Shown: positions 14,254 to 47,141, counted from the stretch's first letter. The stretch: DNA of 64,000 nucleotides from Amblyornis subalaris (GCA_018881555.1 JACAXG010000034.1:819327-883326); one strand, 5' to 3'. Notes: generated from the sequence alone by a model not told the origin. Program-made: numbers and translations.

Positions 14254-15199
14254 AAACAGATTTTTATTTTTCATTTTCTAACTGACATCACCTACTACAT
14301 CTGACGACTCTTAAGCCCTTCCAGTGGAGCCTGCCTCTAGTTCTTTCCAGCGTGGTTCATACCCTAACCATCGCATTCTGCAGTTCCCATAATGCTTTAC
14401 ATTTGGTGTCTCTCTTAGTTTAAATAATTTGTATTATTGTGTGTTGTTGGTTTGCCATTTTTCAAACATGACAGTGGAATGGCCTGACCAGCTATTAGTT
14501 TAGGGTGGGGGTGGGAGGGAATTGCTTGGTAAAATTCCTTAATGTTTAAGGGAAAGTAACTTTCAAAGATTTTTCAAAAAAGCTTTATAGACGTTCTTTT
14601 AAAATTTCATAACAATTGAAAGAAAAGTTGTATTCAAGAAAGTTGTAAATTATGAGTAACTTTGCACGCTTAACTTTAATAGCATGGTTTGGTCAGGGCA
14701 ATCAATTTCAGGTTTTATTTTCTGACTTCAATCCTATTGTCACGGTATCTTTTTTTCTTTCCAGGCAGTTAGAGAGAAACTTTCAAATTTTCAGTTAACA
14801 TTTTCATTAAGTCCCATTACTACTCCTAAAGGGATATTCATTTTCATAATTTCATATGGATATTCTTATAATCTATTTTTTCATTTTTTGCCAATAAAAT
14901 TGCTAGGGACAAGGATGTGTAATGTTTTTAATCTTCCTCATGAAACACTATTTATAGTGTGTTACAGAAATTCTTTATAGATAATGGTCATCACACTTTT
15001 TGAGCCTAAAAATATGTTTAGGTGCTAGGAAACCTTGTATTTTTCAGAGGTATGCCAAATTTCCATTGGCAGTAATACAGAAAACAGCTGCAGAGATGGT
15101 CATTAGGGCAATGAGAGAATGATTCATAGCCTAAAAATGTGTGTGTTCTTAGGGGTCAGATTTTAATGAATATTTTACCCACAATAACTGCCTATTTTG

Positions 15200-15315
15200 T
15201 TATAATAAATATATATATATTAAACTTTCTTTAACTAAACTCTGTAACTATGGGAATTATTTTCTTTACATAGTTGCGCACACGTATAAATATATATATA
15301 TAAAATATATATTTT
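15200..15315. repeat. AT dinucleotide microsatellite tracts
   Basis: Two short (AT)n runs, near 15207-15221 and 15289-15311, lie in the distal DLG1 3' UTR. They are simple low-complexity sequence. Confidence 0.8.
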
Positions 15316-15850
15316 TCTTTTACCACCTACTCCTAGCTTTTTGTTTTGAATAAAAATAAAAAAACAAATTAGAATTTACCTTCCTTAATCATGGAAAAAT
15401 CAAATGGGCTGTGATGGCTGGGCATGAAGTCCAGGGAATATTAGTACAAGAAAAAAATACGTGCAGGTTCTCCTCTTTTCTACGGAATTCCGGGTGTTTG
15501 TCTTCCCCCGTCCCCTTTGTAATATGCATGTCTTAACCAAAGGGAGAATTCAGAGTCAACAATATATTTTTTTTCTGTACATGTTCATCTCAGATTGCAC
15601 AGGCACAAGATCTTCCATTTGCACAAACTTCTGTGCTGAATGTTATGGATACGTTGTACCAAAACCTTCAATAATGAAATTCTCTAATTCCCATATTATT
15701 TGGTACCTGCCATCGCTTGTTTGCAACTGATTGTTTATAAGAGGGATGTACTTATGGCAGTCATGGGGCAGTCGAACAACCAAATCAGCTTTGGTTTGTA
15801 AAGAATTATCAACACTATCCATTCCATTTGTTAGAAAGAGGAGAACAGCT

Positions 15851-15856
15851 AATAAA
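15851..15856 (+). terminator. DLG1: DLG1 polyadenylation signal AATAAA
   Basis: AATAAA is followed about 20-30 bases later by a GU-rich stretch (gtcaagtgtgtttttaa). This is the normal layout of a vertebrate cleavage site. I infer it as the distal DLG1 site because no other + strand gene ends here. Confidence 0.7.
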
Positions 15857-15889
15857 CTTTATTGTACAAGATATTTGTCAAGTGTGTTT

Positions 15890-18754
15890 TTAATTAAGAG
15901 AAATATAGGTGTTGTAGTGTGTTAAAACAATTGACTTGGACTGCAAATGGAAACGACGTGTTAGAGAAACACTAGTGACCACACTGGGGCTAGTGAAGTT
16001 ACTGCATTAAAAGCAGGTTTAAACTTGTGACACAATTATTGCTGGTGTTACGTGGAACTCTAAGGAGNCTTACAGGAAGTTAAAGCTGCTGGTGCATGGC
16101 CCAAAATAGTTTCTGTTTTTCAAGATTTGGGAAGTCAGCTGTATTTTCTGAAAATTCCTGCCCGTGAAAGTGCATGGTGTACTGGATTGATGCAGCTTTT
16201 GATAAATAATGACATAAATTTTTAACAGAGCTAGAAGTGTCCTGTTGTCTCCCTCTCTGAAAGTGACTGATTATTTGAGGTGTCTAGTGAGACACCTTAA
16301 AAGACCAAGAAAAAAGGATATGAATATCTATCAAATCTGCAAACACAGCTGAGATCTCTGTATCATATACACTTTTTTACCTCTTTTTTTAACCCATCAG
16401 AAAGAGTCCTGTTCAGCTGAGTAGATCTGTAAGGAATTGCTCTTTCATATATTGGAGTGTCTGAGTAACTGTCACCGAACTTTGCCCCCAGGCAAAGTTG
16501 TCATATGCTAGCCAGGTATCACCAAATACTCCACTCAGACTGAAGTCCACAGCAATTACCTTGCACAGGCTGGAGTGAAAACAAGTCTAGGATCCAGAAA
16601 ACCCAAAGGACTCTGGAATATTTGCTTTGCCTTTTTGGTTTTGTTTGTTTCCATGTTACCCTTGAGCACTGGCAGAAAAGTTGATTCTGACTGCCCTGAT
16701 GCTCCTGGTTGTCTTGTTTAATCTTGTGTAATTGTTAGGGTTTTGCATTACTTTGTGTTTCTCTGGGTCTCATTTTTCCAGCATCAGGTGCTGATATGTC
16801 TTTGATGCTTGGGTACACTTTTCTGTATTCTAAAGTTATGTTTTACAATACGTGTACTTCACTTAAGGCTTCCAATTTAACAACTAGAGAATTAGGAAAT
16901 CCAAATGGCATCATACTGATGCATTACCACTCTTTTGCTGGCCCAGTGAAGACGTTGTGGGTTTTCTTCCTGCCTGATAACCCAACTATTTGTAATTGCT
17001 ATACAGACACATGCTTGATGAAGTATTTGTTGTTCTCTATTATTATTGTATTATTTATTTGTGGGCATTTTTGCTAAATTATGCTGAAAACTAGGTTAAG
17101 AAACTTAATATCTCCTTAAAGCACACATATTCAGAGAGTTAAGAATAAAATAGGAAAATTATCTAAATTCCCATGAAACGTGCTTGTGTGATTGTTTAGA
17201 GGGGGTTGTGTTTGGAACAGGACTCCTGTACAAAAAGGCTGCTCCTCTGCCTTCTGAACTTTTCCTGTAGAGGGTCAGAAGAACTACAGGAGAGGCTTGG
17301 TACCAGATTCATGTCTTATTAATCCTGCCCTTGCAGTCTTAAGCAAGTGGTGCTACAACTGTGCATCAGTCTTGTCATGTGTATAGGAATGTAAGCCCTG
17401 CTGCAAGCATCAGGGAGAGAGGGCTTCAGGTTTTAATCTGGCGAGTGGGAAGGGCACAGGAAGGATCCAAATAATGGGGCTTTCAAAACATTTGGAAATA
17501 CTCCAGTGGCACCAGGTTGTTCTTTAACACTTTAGACAACAAATGGGCAATTACTTCTAGATGGTCTAGGCAGCCAAGAATGACAGTTCAGCCATAAAGT
17601 TTTGTTTGGGAAGAGGGAGGGATCAATCTGTATTTTTTTGAAGTTCTAAACTTGAAATAGCAATTAATTGATTCAGCTGTGGTCTTACAGGTGCTAGTAA
17701 GTGCTAAAGCTAGCACGCTGCCAAACTGCAGTCAGGTAGCTGATACGTGCATGCTGGAAGCATCCTCCCACACTGCTGGCTGTACAGGCTGTCGGGGGAT
17801 GCACACAGATGCGTGGTTCGTGCTCTCCCTGGGTGTGAGGAGTCACGGGACACAGTCCTTCTGTTTCTGGGAGCTGGGTGCTGAGCTGAGAAACGGCAGT
17901 CAGCAGAACACAGCAGCACTCAATAGCTTTTATCTAAACAAAGTGTTACAAGCAGCTGCAGTTCATTGACTAATGAGAAATGAAGAAAAACGCAGCACAA
18001 ATGAGCATTGCTCTGTGAAAGCCACGGTAAAATTCACAGCAATTTTTAACAGACCTACTGTCAGCAGTTTTAACTGTTTCTGGAAGAGAGAATCCTTCCT
18101 GGGCCTTCTCTTAACCTTAAAAAAAAGTCAGAATAATTCAGCTATTTTATAGCACATCTATTAAATTTCAGGAAATGTGCACTGAGCATGCGCTGTCCCA
18201 CCTGTAGAGCATACAGGCTTTGCTGTTGTAAAAGCCTGGGCTTCTGGTTTTGGCTTTATGAAATTTGTGACAGTGCTGAGAATGTGGCATAAAGTGACTG
18301 TCTGCTCTGCCGGATAAACTGCTTACCTTGAATCTCCTCCTGCTTCCTGAGCCCAGTGTGTAGGGAATACATAGACCTCACACTTGAAGTGAGGAAGTGG
18401 TTCCACAGCCCCGCCTCGCCCCTGCGTGCCGGTGTGTAGCAGTTTGTGAATGAAGTCTGTGGGAGGTGCCAAAGCAGTAGCGACCTCATTGGTGCCTCAG
18501 ATGTTTTGCAATTCCAGGTCTGATTTTTTTTCAAGTGTAGAGGCAGTGTGAGGAGAGCCACGCTTTCTTTTCCAGTAGTCATTACGAGGTGACGTCTGCC
18601 AAGGTAAGCAAGATACATTGTTGAACAAAGTGCATGGGCAATTGAATGCTGCTGATTTTCACCTAAGACCAGGCTGGAGAGAGCACTCTTGCAGAAGCCT
18701 TGATCTCTGGGAATTCTGAAGGCTGGAAAAATCACAGATTCCAAAGTTTTCACC
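15890..18754. other. Intergenic DLG1-MELTF; no gene recognised
   Basis: This is moderately AT-rich sequence without splice-bounded conserved exons. Open frames here (for example 17679-17969 on +, 18256-18756 on -) match nothing I know. The proximal part must hold the MELTF 5' UTR and promoter, but there is no clear CpG island. A non-coding or distant 5' UTR exon of MELTF could be hidden here. Confidence 0.5.
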
Positions 18755-37481
<18,727 letters not shown>

Positions 37482-38484
37482 TGGCAACGGTCCAAATGGC
37501 AACTTCCAGGCTACCTCTGCCCTACACCTTCTCTTCAGAAAAGCTGCTGTTTGGATAACGTGCTGTGCTAACATGTGAATGCCTCTTCCTGCCTCTTTGC
37601 AGGGCAAGTGCCAACAGCACCTGCTCATCAGGGAGTGGGGTGGGGCTGGAAGCTGCCCCTGTCTGTGTGGGTGGGGTGAAATTTATGGCGGAAACCAGCA
37701 ATACAGTATCAACATGGTTTACAAGATCAGTCTAAAACTGGAGCATCTCTGCGATCCTTGCTGATATTGAACCACCCAGGATTCCCAACTACTGTTAGAT
37801 GGATACTGGGTTTCTGTAGAAGAATTTCTTGAAACGCAGTATCAAAAATCTTGTGTAGTGAATCCTCTCTGGCCTCCTGGCTGGTTATGTTCGGACACCA
37901 CATCCCTTCTTTACCCATCCTACCCCNTTTCTCCTGAGTTTTGCTGCCATAGAGGTAAGTGCACAGAGAACGGACAGGCTGTGAGCAGAGATCAGTCCGG
38001 AACAGAGCTTCTGCCGTGGACAAAGTCTTCTACCTTCATGCAGAAGAAAGTAGGGGAAATTTCCAAAGTCTCTGGACAAAAAAGAAGCCCAGAGAGATTT
38101 GGAAGGGGACTATCCATTGACAGAGAAAAGAACGAAGCCAAATGTGAGCATCCACTGAGCTTGTTGACCTTCCACACCCAGTGCTCTCACTGCTGGACAG
38201 AGATGTCCTGTGATCTTTAATTTAATGCAGTCTTCACAAAGAATGTTGTGGGTGTCCTCCTTCCACACAGGGCTATCCTGAGTGCCTGTGCATGAAACTT
38301 GTATTTGCTGTAGGTGAGACAAAGTACTTCACTTCTGAGTAGCCATTTCTACTGGCTGTAGCATTCCAGTTTTATTTTTATCCATAGCTGCACTAACCAC
38401 AAATGTTGCTGTGCTGCTGGCAGGCACTGTCCTCCTGCCCGCAGCAACCTCCACATGATCCTGGCATGAACAGACATTTGGTGT

Positions 38485-38543
38485 AATAAAAATCTGGCAA
38501 AATGCGATAACAATCATGTAAATAAGTGAAAATAACAAATAAA
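38485..38543 (+). terminator. MELTF: MELTF polyadenylation signals (two AATAAA)
   Basis: AATAAA occurs at 38485-38490 and 38538-38543, about 1.0 kb after the MELTF stop and before the upstream CR1 of PIGZ. They define a 3' UTR of about 1.05 kb (37482 to about 38560). The sequence between holds no further coding exon I can support. Confidence 0.65.
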
Positions 38544-38819
38544 CATGAGATGTAATTACACTTTAACCAGACTCCAGCCTGATAGCTAAACTACTGCTTT
38601 TCTGGAACATGAACATTTGCCTTTCTCCTTCGCTGCCCACTGTTCCATTGCACCCAGTTACTGGGGCTGGAGTGGGACACACACTGATCCCAGCCCCTGG
38701 CTGTGCCTGGTGGGATGAGTGTGTCTGCGCAGGGACCACTGACGCAGTGCCCAGCAACCCAAACGCACGGTTGCTGGCAAGATGTGTCCAGCTATGATCT
38801 CTTTGTGCTTTTGGTCAAC

Positions 38820-39478
38820 TGTGAAACAGCGGCTGAACATGAGCCAGCAGAGTGCCCAGATGGCCAAGTAGGCCAGTGGCATCCTGGCCTCTATCAGGAA
38901 TAGTGTGGCACTAGGATCAGTGCAGTGATTGTTCCCCTGCACTCGGCACTCGTGAGGCCACACCTTGAGTACTGTGTCCAGTTCTGGGCCCCTCAATTCA
39001 GGAAGGACATTGGGGTGCTGGGGTGTACCCGGAGAAGGGCAGTGAAGCTGGAGAGGGTTTGGAGCACAACTCCTGTGGGGAGTGGCTGAGGAAGCTGGGG
39101 ATGTTTAGCTTGGAGGAGGCTCAGGCGGGACCTTACTGCTCTCTACAGCTCCCTGAAAGGAGGATGTAATCAGGCGGGCGTCGGGCTCTTCTCCTAGGCA
39201 ACCAGCGACAGGACAAGAGGACACAGTCTTAAGCTGCACCAGGGGATGTTCAGGTTCGACATTAGGAGGAATTTTCTCACATAAAGGGTGATTAGACTTT
39301 GGAATGGGCTGCCCCGGGGAGGTGGTGGAGTCACCGTCCCTGGAGGTGTTTAAAGAAAGACTGGATGTGGCACTCAGTGCGATGGTCTAGCCGACATGGT
39401 GGTGCTGGGTCACGGGTTGGACTCGATGCTCCCAGAGCCTTTTCCAGGCTCATTGATCCTGGGATTCCGTGAATTTCA
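38820..39478 (+). mobile_element. CR1 LINE 3' fragment, sense orientation, ending at the PIGZ promoter
   Basis: The sequence follows CR1 3' coding and UTR sequence in order: ggctgaacatgagccagcag, ggcatcctggcctctatcag, acaccttgagtactgtgtcc, ggagaagggcagtgaagctgg, then ttggactcgatgctccc and a degenerate tail (gattccgtgaattt). It is 5'-truncated, as most CR1 copies are, and has no intact frame. It ends about 120 bases before the PIGZ start codon. Confidence 0.92.
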
Positions 39479-39512
39479 AGCACCGGAGTTGGCGGATCGG
39501 TGTGGCGGACGC

Positions 39513-39524
39513 TGCGCATGCGCC
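39513..39524. promoter_or_regulatory. NRF1-type site TGCGCATGCGCC
   Basis: The palindrome GCGCATGCGC matches the NRF1 consensus (YGCGCAYGCGCR) that is typical of CpG-island housekeeping promoters. It lies about 80 bases before the PIGZ ATG. Confidence 0.7.
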
Positions 39525-39560
39525 CCGGGCTCCCGCTGCGGCGCCTCGTCCGTGCGCCGC

Positions 39561-39579
39561 GCGCCCCCTGGCGGTGCGG
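39561..39579 (-). promoter_or_regulatory. CTCF-like motif in the PIGZ promoter
   Basis: The + strand gcgccccctggcggtgcgg is close to the inverse of the CTCF core (CCACCAGGGGGCGC). It differs mainly by C for T in GGTGG. The motif is predicted from sequence only; occupancy is unknown. Confidence 0.5.
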
Positions 39580-39599
39580 TGTGAGGGGCCGGGGCCGCC

Positions 39600-41726
39600 A
39601 TGGTGGCGCGGGCGCTGTGGGCGCTGCTGGCGGCGCTGCGGGCGGGCTGGTGCCTCCTGCCGCAGAGCGGGTACCTGCACCCCGACGAGTTCTTCCAGGC
39701 ACCAGAGGTCATGGCAGGTAAGGCGTGCGGCCGGGACGGGCTGGCCCCGCGCGGGGTCGCGGGGACGCGAAGGGGCGCAGCCACGGGCACCGTGTCCCGC
39801 ATCCGCCGGCCGGGCGGGTGTTCCCGAGAGATCCCGCTCGGTCACACAGCGAGCCCCGCAAGCCGGGCAGGAGCGGATCCGCACGGTGGGTGGATGGGTG
39901 GATTCCTGCTCTGTGCTGTCCACAGCGAGTGGCGCGTCGAGCAACTTTACCCTGACAGGTTTCTTGACGCTTTGAATGAATGGTACACTCCTAAAAATGT
40001 CAATGTTGACACCAGTCTCAAAAGTTTAGGAGCTGCTCGGTATTGTGATGCCTCTTATACCACGTAGTATCCCTAATGCTGAATTACTAAATAAAATATA
40101 CTATCTATGTATATATTTTTATTTTTCTCTTCCTTTGTAGGAGATATTTTAGACCTACAGGTCTATTATCCATGGGAGTTCCTTTCCAGCTCTCCTTGCA
40201 GAACAGTTGTTTTCCCACTGATGACATCAGGAGTTACCTACTGGGTGATCAAGTCTTTGCAGCAGTTGGACGCATGTTCAAGTTGTATCAACAGCTACAC
40301 TCTTCTTGTATCTCCTCGCCTTCTCTTTACAATCTTTTCTTTCATACTCGACTATAGTGTTTATCGATTAGCCCCTTTCTGGGGAGCAGATCGATGGAAA
40401 GCACTGGTACTTCTTGCTGGATCATACGTCACTCTGGTGTTTTATACAAGAACATTTACCAACACACTTGAAGGACTTCTCTTTGCCCTTCTCATGGTAC
40501 TGGTTTCTTCAAGAAAGTCCCGTGGCAGGTCAGCAGAGCCTACAAGCAGCCCTCTCATAGGTGTCATAACAACTGCTGGGTTTTTCAACAGGCCAACCTT
40601 TCTGGCATTTGCTCTAATGCCCCTGCTTTACTGGGCTGGTTTAATTGTTGACTCTCAAAAGAGCATTAAAACTCTCATAAATCACTTTTTGAAGCTTATC
40701 CTATGTGCATGTTTTACTGCTATTGTTTTCATAACTGCCGACACCTTCTATTTTACCTCCGTGAGCTTAGACAACCTCTACAGCACTAACAAGAGCAGCC
40801 TAATTGATGTAATAGCTCAATTACATGAGAAAATGGTAGTAACTCCCTTCAATTTTCTCAGCTATAATCTTAATCCTCATAATCTTGCACTGCATGGAAG
40901 TCACCCACGAGTTACACATTTTACAGTCAATGGAGTAATGCTGTTTGGGATCTTACATATTCTGGCCATTGGTGCTGGCTTTAGAATGCTAAAGAAGTAT
41001 GCCCATCAATTAATGCTGGTCAGATCGTATTGCCGTGGGCTGCCTGGGCTATCAGTGCATTCCGAGGGCAATCCAACCTTGCTGCTGTTTTATTTTGTTC
41101 CTTTGGCATTTCTCTCCCTGTTCAGTCACCAGGAGCCTCGGTTTCTCATTCCTCTCATCCTGCCATTGGTCCTGTTCAGCGCGTCACCGAGAAGAGCTGT
41201 GAAATGGAAACACCTCATTGTTCTGTTCAATCTTCTGGGGGCATTTCTGTTCGGGTGCTTACACCAGGGAGGGCTGATTCCGTGTTTGTTTCACTTGGAG
41301 CAACTCATCCATTCTCCAGTGTCCTCAAGCCATCCAAGGCACTACACTCTACTCTTTGCTCACACCTACATGCCTCCAAGGTCTCTGCTTAATATCAAGA
41401 AGACAGACATGCATGTAGAAGTCATTGATATGGCTGGGTCTGGAGAAGAAACCCTCTGCCAGACAGTAGAGCAGCGAGCAAGCACTTTTACCTGCAGCGA
41501 CTGTCACATCTTTATTATAATCCCTGGAACAGTCAGAGCCACAATTACAAAATGTGGAGTCTCACTCAAGAACGAGACTTTGATATTTCCACACTTATCA
41601 ATGGAAGATCCACCACAAATACGCATCCTATCCAGTGGAAATTGGAGAAGTCAGTTAGGACTATACATCCTTGAGCTAGAGAGAGAGAATTTAGAGCCTT
41701 TAGATTTTAGGAGAACAATGTTTTAG
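39600..41726 (+). CDS. PIGZ: GPI mannosyltransferase 4 (PIG-Z/SMP3)
   Basis: An ER multi-pass glycosyltransferase of family GT22. It adds the fourth, alpha-1,2-linked mannose to the GPI precursor from dolichol-phosphate-mannose. Two exons, 39600-39717 and 40141-41726, join in phase 1 to give 567 residues (human about 579). Residues 27-33 read HPDEFFQ, the lumenal Asp-Glu motif of this family, followed by EVMAGD and PWEF. The middle is a series of hydrophobic segments, and [10 protein letters not shown] is the second family signature. The long second exon holds nearly all of the protein. The 423-base intron has CpG-rich sequence at its start. The next gene upstream, MELTF, encodes a GPI-anchored protein; this is probably coincidental linkage, though the two are adjacent in mammals as well. 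Confidence 0.95.
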
Positions 41727-42360
41727 TTTTTTACTTCATTTGGGCACTGTCTGAAGGTGCTGTGAGACCTTCCTCTTCATAGACCCCCTTCCAGCACCAG
41801 CAGGGGCACCGGGAGCTCTCCCATGTCTCTTTATTCCTATTCCGCCTATTCCTCATGCTCTTATGGTAGCTAGTTCTGGATAGAACCCGCTTAAAATTTG
41901 AGTTATTCAGCCCTGTGATGTTTCATATGAACTTTTGTAATTTTCCTGAGGCAAGAGGATGAAATCAGAGCCCACGAAAACTGTGATTGAAGCTTAGCTG
42001 TTTCTATGTGAGATTTATTTTTGAAAGCTCTTATAATCTCTGACAGGGTTTGTGGACTGTGGGGTGTTTACTGATAATAGTCATTAACTCAGCTGCTAGA
42101 GAGAGGCTACAGGGCTAGACAAAAGCTGGTCCGACTCAGTAAGGTTTTATTTTATGCTCTTAAAAATTAATTAGACCTGACTGCACTCACAGTACAGGCA
42201 CTGTACCACTGCCTTGGGTGGGTCTGTCTTGAAAAATCCCCAGCGCTGATCTGGCAGAATCTGATTTAGAACATGGAAGATGCTTCAGCCTAAGTACTTG
42301 TGCTAAATCCTAAAATCCAAGCTTTGCCTGTTTAGCCTTTCTTGCCACAGTTCCATCCTT
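41727..42360. other. PIGZ 3' UTR and spacer
   Basis: Non-coding sequence after the PIGZ stop. I found no canonical AATAAA before the next CpG-rich region, so the PIGZ cleavage site is unresolved and may use a variant hexamer. Nothing else is recognisable. Confidence 0.45.
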
Positions 42361-42600
42361 GTGGACGTGATACCCACGTCCTGCCGCAGCAGCTCCGGAA
42401 GGCAGCGCTGTGATGGCATTAGGCGTGTCCGCTGTTCCGCGGCTGCAGCTCGGGCGCTCCTTCCCTTGCATGCTCCCGCCGCGCGTCTCGCAGCTGTCGC
42501 TGCTCTGTCGCTGCTCTGTCACGACTGTCACCCCGGCACTGCGCACGGCGGGCCCTGCGGGGAGCTGGATCGAGGAGCTGCGCAGACAGAAAGCGGTAAC
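42361..42600 (+). promoter_or_regulatory. CpG-rich region at the start of an unrecognised gene
   Basis: A local rise in G+C and CpG (for example cgccgcgcgtctcg, gcgcacggcggg) within AT-rich surroundings marks a probable unmethylated promoter and first exon. It includes a tandem 11-base duplication (gctctgtcgct units near 42492-42520). There is no TATA box. Confidence 0.5.
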
Positions 42601-42908
42601 TCGGAGGGATTTGATCCCGTGTGCCACTGGAGCAGAAGGATCTCTGAACGGGCTCACCGCAGGGTCGGAGATGGCCCGGTTCTGTTGCCGTGGAGGGAAG
42701 GCAGCCCCGAGGGAGGAGCCGCATCACCTGCGCCCCCTCCCCTTGCACGAACTGCTCCCTGTTAAATCAGTTCAGTGGGAATGACAGGTCATATCCTGGC
42801 TCTCCACTGGAGAGCAGTCTTATTTTAAACTGGGATACCAACAACGAGGCTTCAGCTGAGAATGATGAATATGCTCAATACTTACAGTCTTTGGGTTTGC
42901 CTATGTGA
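42413..42908 (+). CDS. Unrecognised two-exon small protein, possible mitochondrial presequence
   Basis: Exon 1 is 42413-42595 and opens with ATG in a CpG-rich stretch; its donor is gcg|gtaact. Exon 2 is 42771-42908, with acceptor ttaaatcag and stop TGA. Both borders are in phase 0. The joined frame has 106 residues. The first ~50 are rich in Arg, Leu, Ser and Pro with no acidic residue, like a mitochondrial targeting sequence. Then comes GSWIEELRRQKA and an acidic, low-complexity second half ending in DEYAQYLQSLGLPM. A polyadenylation signal follows at 43298. I do not recognise the family. Without splicing, the frame would run to 42784 (about 123 residues). The splice model is inferred from motifs and phase only. 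Confidence 0.5.
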
Positions 42909-43297
42909 ACTTCTGGATCCAAAACATCCTGATATGGAGGGAGATACTTGGCACATGCATTGTAAATCAAGCCTCTCTCTATGAAACAAATCTGGCACTT
43001 GAATTATTTCTGCTCACAAAGGTGATAATGTTTTTGGCAGTTCTTCACCCACACAACCTTACATAAGGTGTTACAAGCCAGGTTTTCAACAGAGACAAGA
43101 ATAATATAGATTGATGCCAAGCTCTAAAGGGAAGCTAGGAAAAATGAATGGGTGAAGTATGTGCCTGCATTTTCCAAGCTACAGTTATGACCTAGTTTTA
43201 GGGAACATAGCTCTTGCTCTCTTGTAAAGCATTTTGTGTTGTGTTCCTTGTATGTTCATCCCTCATCCTTCATTCCTCATTGCTGACATGCCTGTAA

Positions 43298-43303
43298 ATT
43301 AAA
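43298..43303 (+). terminator. Polyadenylation signal ATTAAA of the unrecognised gene
   Basis: ATTAAA is followed directly by gatgtgtgtttggggggagg, a strong GU/G-rich downstream element. It lies 390 bases after the stop at 42908 and on the same strand. Confidence 0.6.
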
Positions 43304-43319
43304 GATGTGTGTTTGGGGG

Positions 43320-44270
43320 GAGGTAGGGGAGAGGAGGTGCATGTCTGCTTGTACTGGTGACTCGCATAGTGTAAGTAGCTGTGAAAGCATCGTGACAGCA
43401 AATGTATTTTCCAAGTTAATTTCCTTTTTGCTCTCTTACACTGGGATGACAGCCNTGTGCCACAGCTGGGACTCCATGTCCTGCTTTCCATTTTCAGCTT
43501 TCTTAAACAACTTAAATCTTGAAAATAATTTTCATAAAATTTACTAATTCAGGCAACCTGAGCAGGGTAGATCTTGAAACTCTTCAGGGATGTACTGGAG
43601 CACTATTGCCATGGGATGAAGACTTCTCTACTGCTGCACAAGTAACCTGTGACAGAAGCAGCAAGAGAACCCACACTACAAATACCGACTTGGATTGACA
43701 GTATACTGCTTTTGTCTCACCAGTCAGGCCTNTGTAATTTACACTGTAGATGCAGTTTCTCAATCCATGCACACCTGTCTTTGTTGGTGGAGGTTTAATT
43801 TTACTAGCAATGCTGGAAACTGTATCTCAGAAAATGAACAAGGTTCTTCTCACCGGGGATGACAAATGGAATGGAAATGATCCTCCCCTGTTAACTGAGC
43901 CCCTACTCAGCTGGACCAAACAGTGAAACATACTCTGAAGGAAGCTTAACTGCTTTAGTGTCATAGATGTTATCAGATACACCATCTTAAGCAAACCTGC
44001 GCAGTGCATCACACACGATGGATGCATCCTTTTCCATATTTATGTTTAGGGTGGCTCTACGGGTCATTTTTTTGCTGTAAGCCCTTCTTGCTACAATAGA
44101 CTTGAGGTGTGCTTTTACGGTAGCTACTCAATCTACCCTGCTGTAAGATGGCCATTATCCTATCCATCGTCATCAACACTTTAAGCCCTTTTTGTAACAA
44201 AGTTGTAGCAAATATAGAGTATTATTGCTGTATAGACAGACATTGTTACAGGTAAACCCATGACAATTGT
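43320..44270. other. Spacer between two convergent 3' ends
   Basis: AT-rich sequence lies between the predicted end of the unrecognised + strand gene and the predicted end of NCBP2AS2 on the minus strand. No conserved exon, RNA gene or repeat was recognised. Confidence 0.5.
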
Positions 44271-44273
44271 GGT

Positions 44274-44279
44274 TTTATT
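44274..44279 (-). terminator. NCBP2AS2: NCBP2AS2 polyadenylation signal
   Basis: TTTATT on the + strand reads AATAAA on the minus strand, about 385 bases after the NCBP2AS2 stop. A U/G-containing stretch follows on the minus strand. It is the first good signal downstream of that gene. Confidence 0.6.
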
Positions 44280-44662
44280 TCAAGTTTCTTATCAAGCATT
44301 TAACGTGACAATCTTGACAGCATTCTGGATGATTATAACGTGAGTCTGCTTGTTCCTGAGAACCGCGGAACGGGTATACTGGCTTTGAAAAGGAAATCCA
44401 TCGCACCGATGAGGACCAGCTTCCCGTGTTCATGCTTTCCCGAGGAGTCGCTCCAGGCCATGCGATGTGGAACGCACCGTCCAGTCCGCAACTCGCCATT
44501 CACAGCCCGGGCTCCGCCGGGGCCCCGCTGTCAGCAGCGCCCGTCACCGGGGGCCCTTCACCAGCCGGCTCCAGCGCGCTCCGTGTGCTCGTGCGCCCGG
44601 CGCAGGCGGCTCCCGTCTCCTCCCCGGCGCTGTCCGCAGCCGCCTCCCGCTCAACGCGGCGA

Positions 44663-47141
<2,479 letters not shown>

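Larger units (their letters stand above)
14254..15880 (+). other. DLG1: DLG1 3' untranslated region
   Basis: AT-rich sequence runs from the DLG1 stop to a polyadenylation signal near 15851. Earlier AATAAA-like hexamers (near 14893, 15203 and 15349) may allow shorter 3' ends. There is no other coding exon in this stretch. Confidence 0.7.
39479..39599 (+). promoter_or_regulatory. PIGZ: PIGZ core promoter and 5' UTR, CpG-rich
   Basis: A short CpG-dense stretch between the CR1 end and the PIGZ ATG, continuing into exon 1 and intron 1 (to about 39880). It has no TATA box. It holds an NRF1 palindrome and a CTCF-like motif, and the start codon context is gccgccATGG. I infer that transcription begins here, because upstream sequence is retrotransposon. 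Confidence 0.7.

Noticed and set aside
39913..39958. Possible micro-exon in the PIGZ intron (cag acceptor near 39925, gt donor near 39959)
   Set aside because: Joining exon 1 directly to 40141 gives the conserved EVMAGDIL...PWEF run; inserting this segment would break it.
39469..39975. Long open frames on both strands across the PIGZ promoter and exon 1
   Set aside because: High G+C removes stop codons; the real frame is fixed by HPDEFFQ in PIGZ exon 1.
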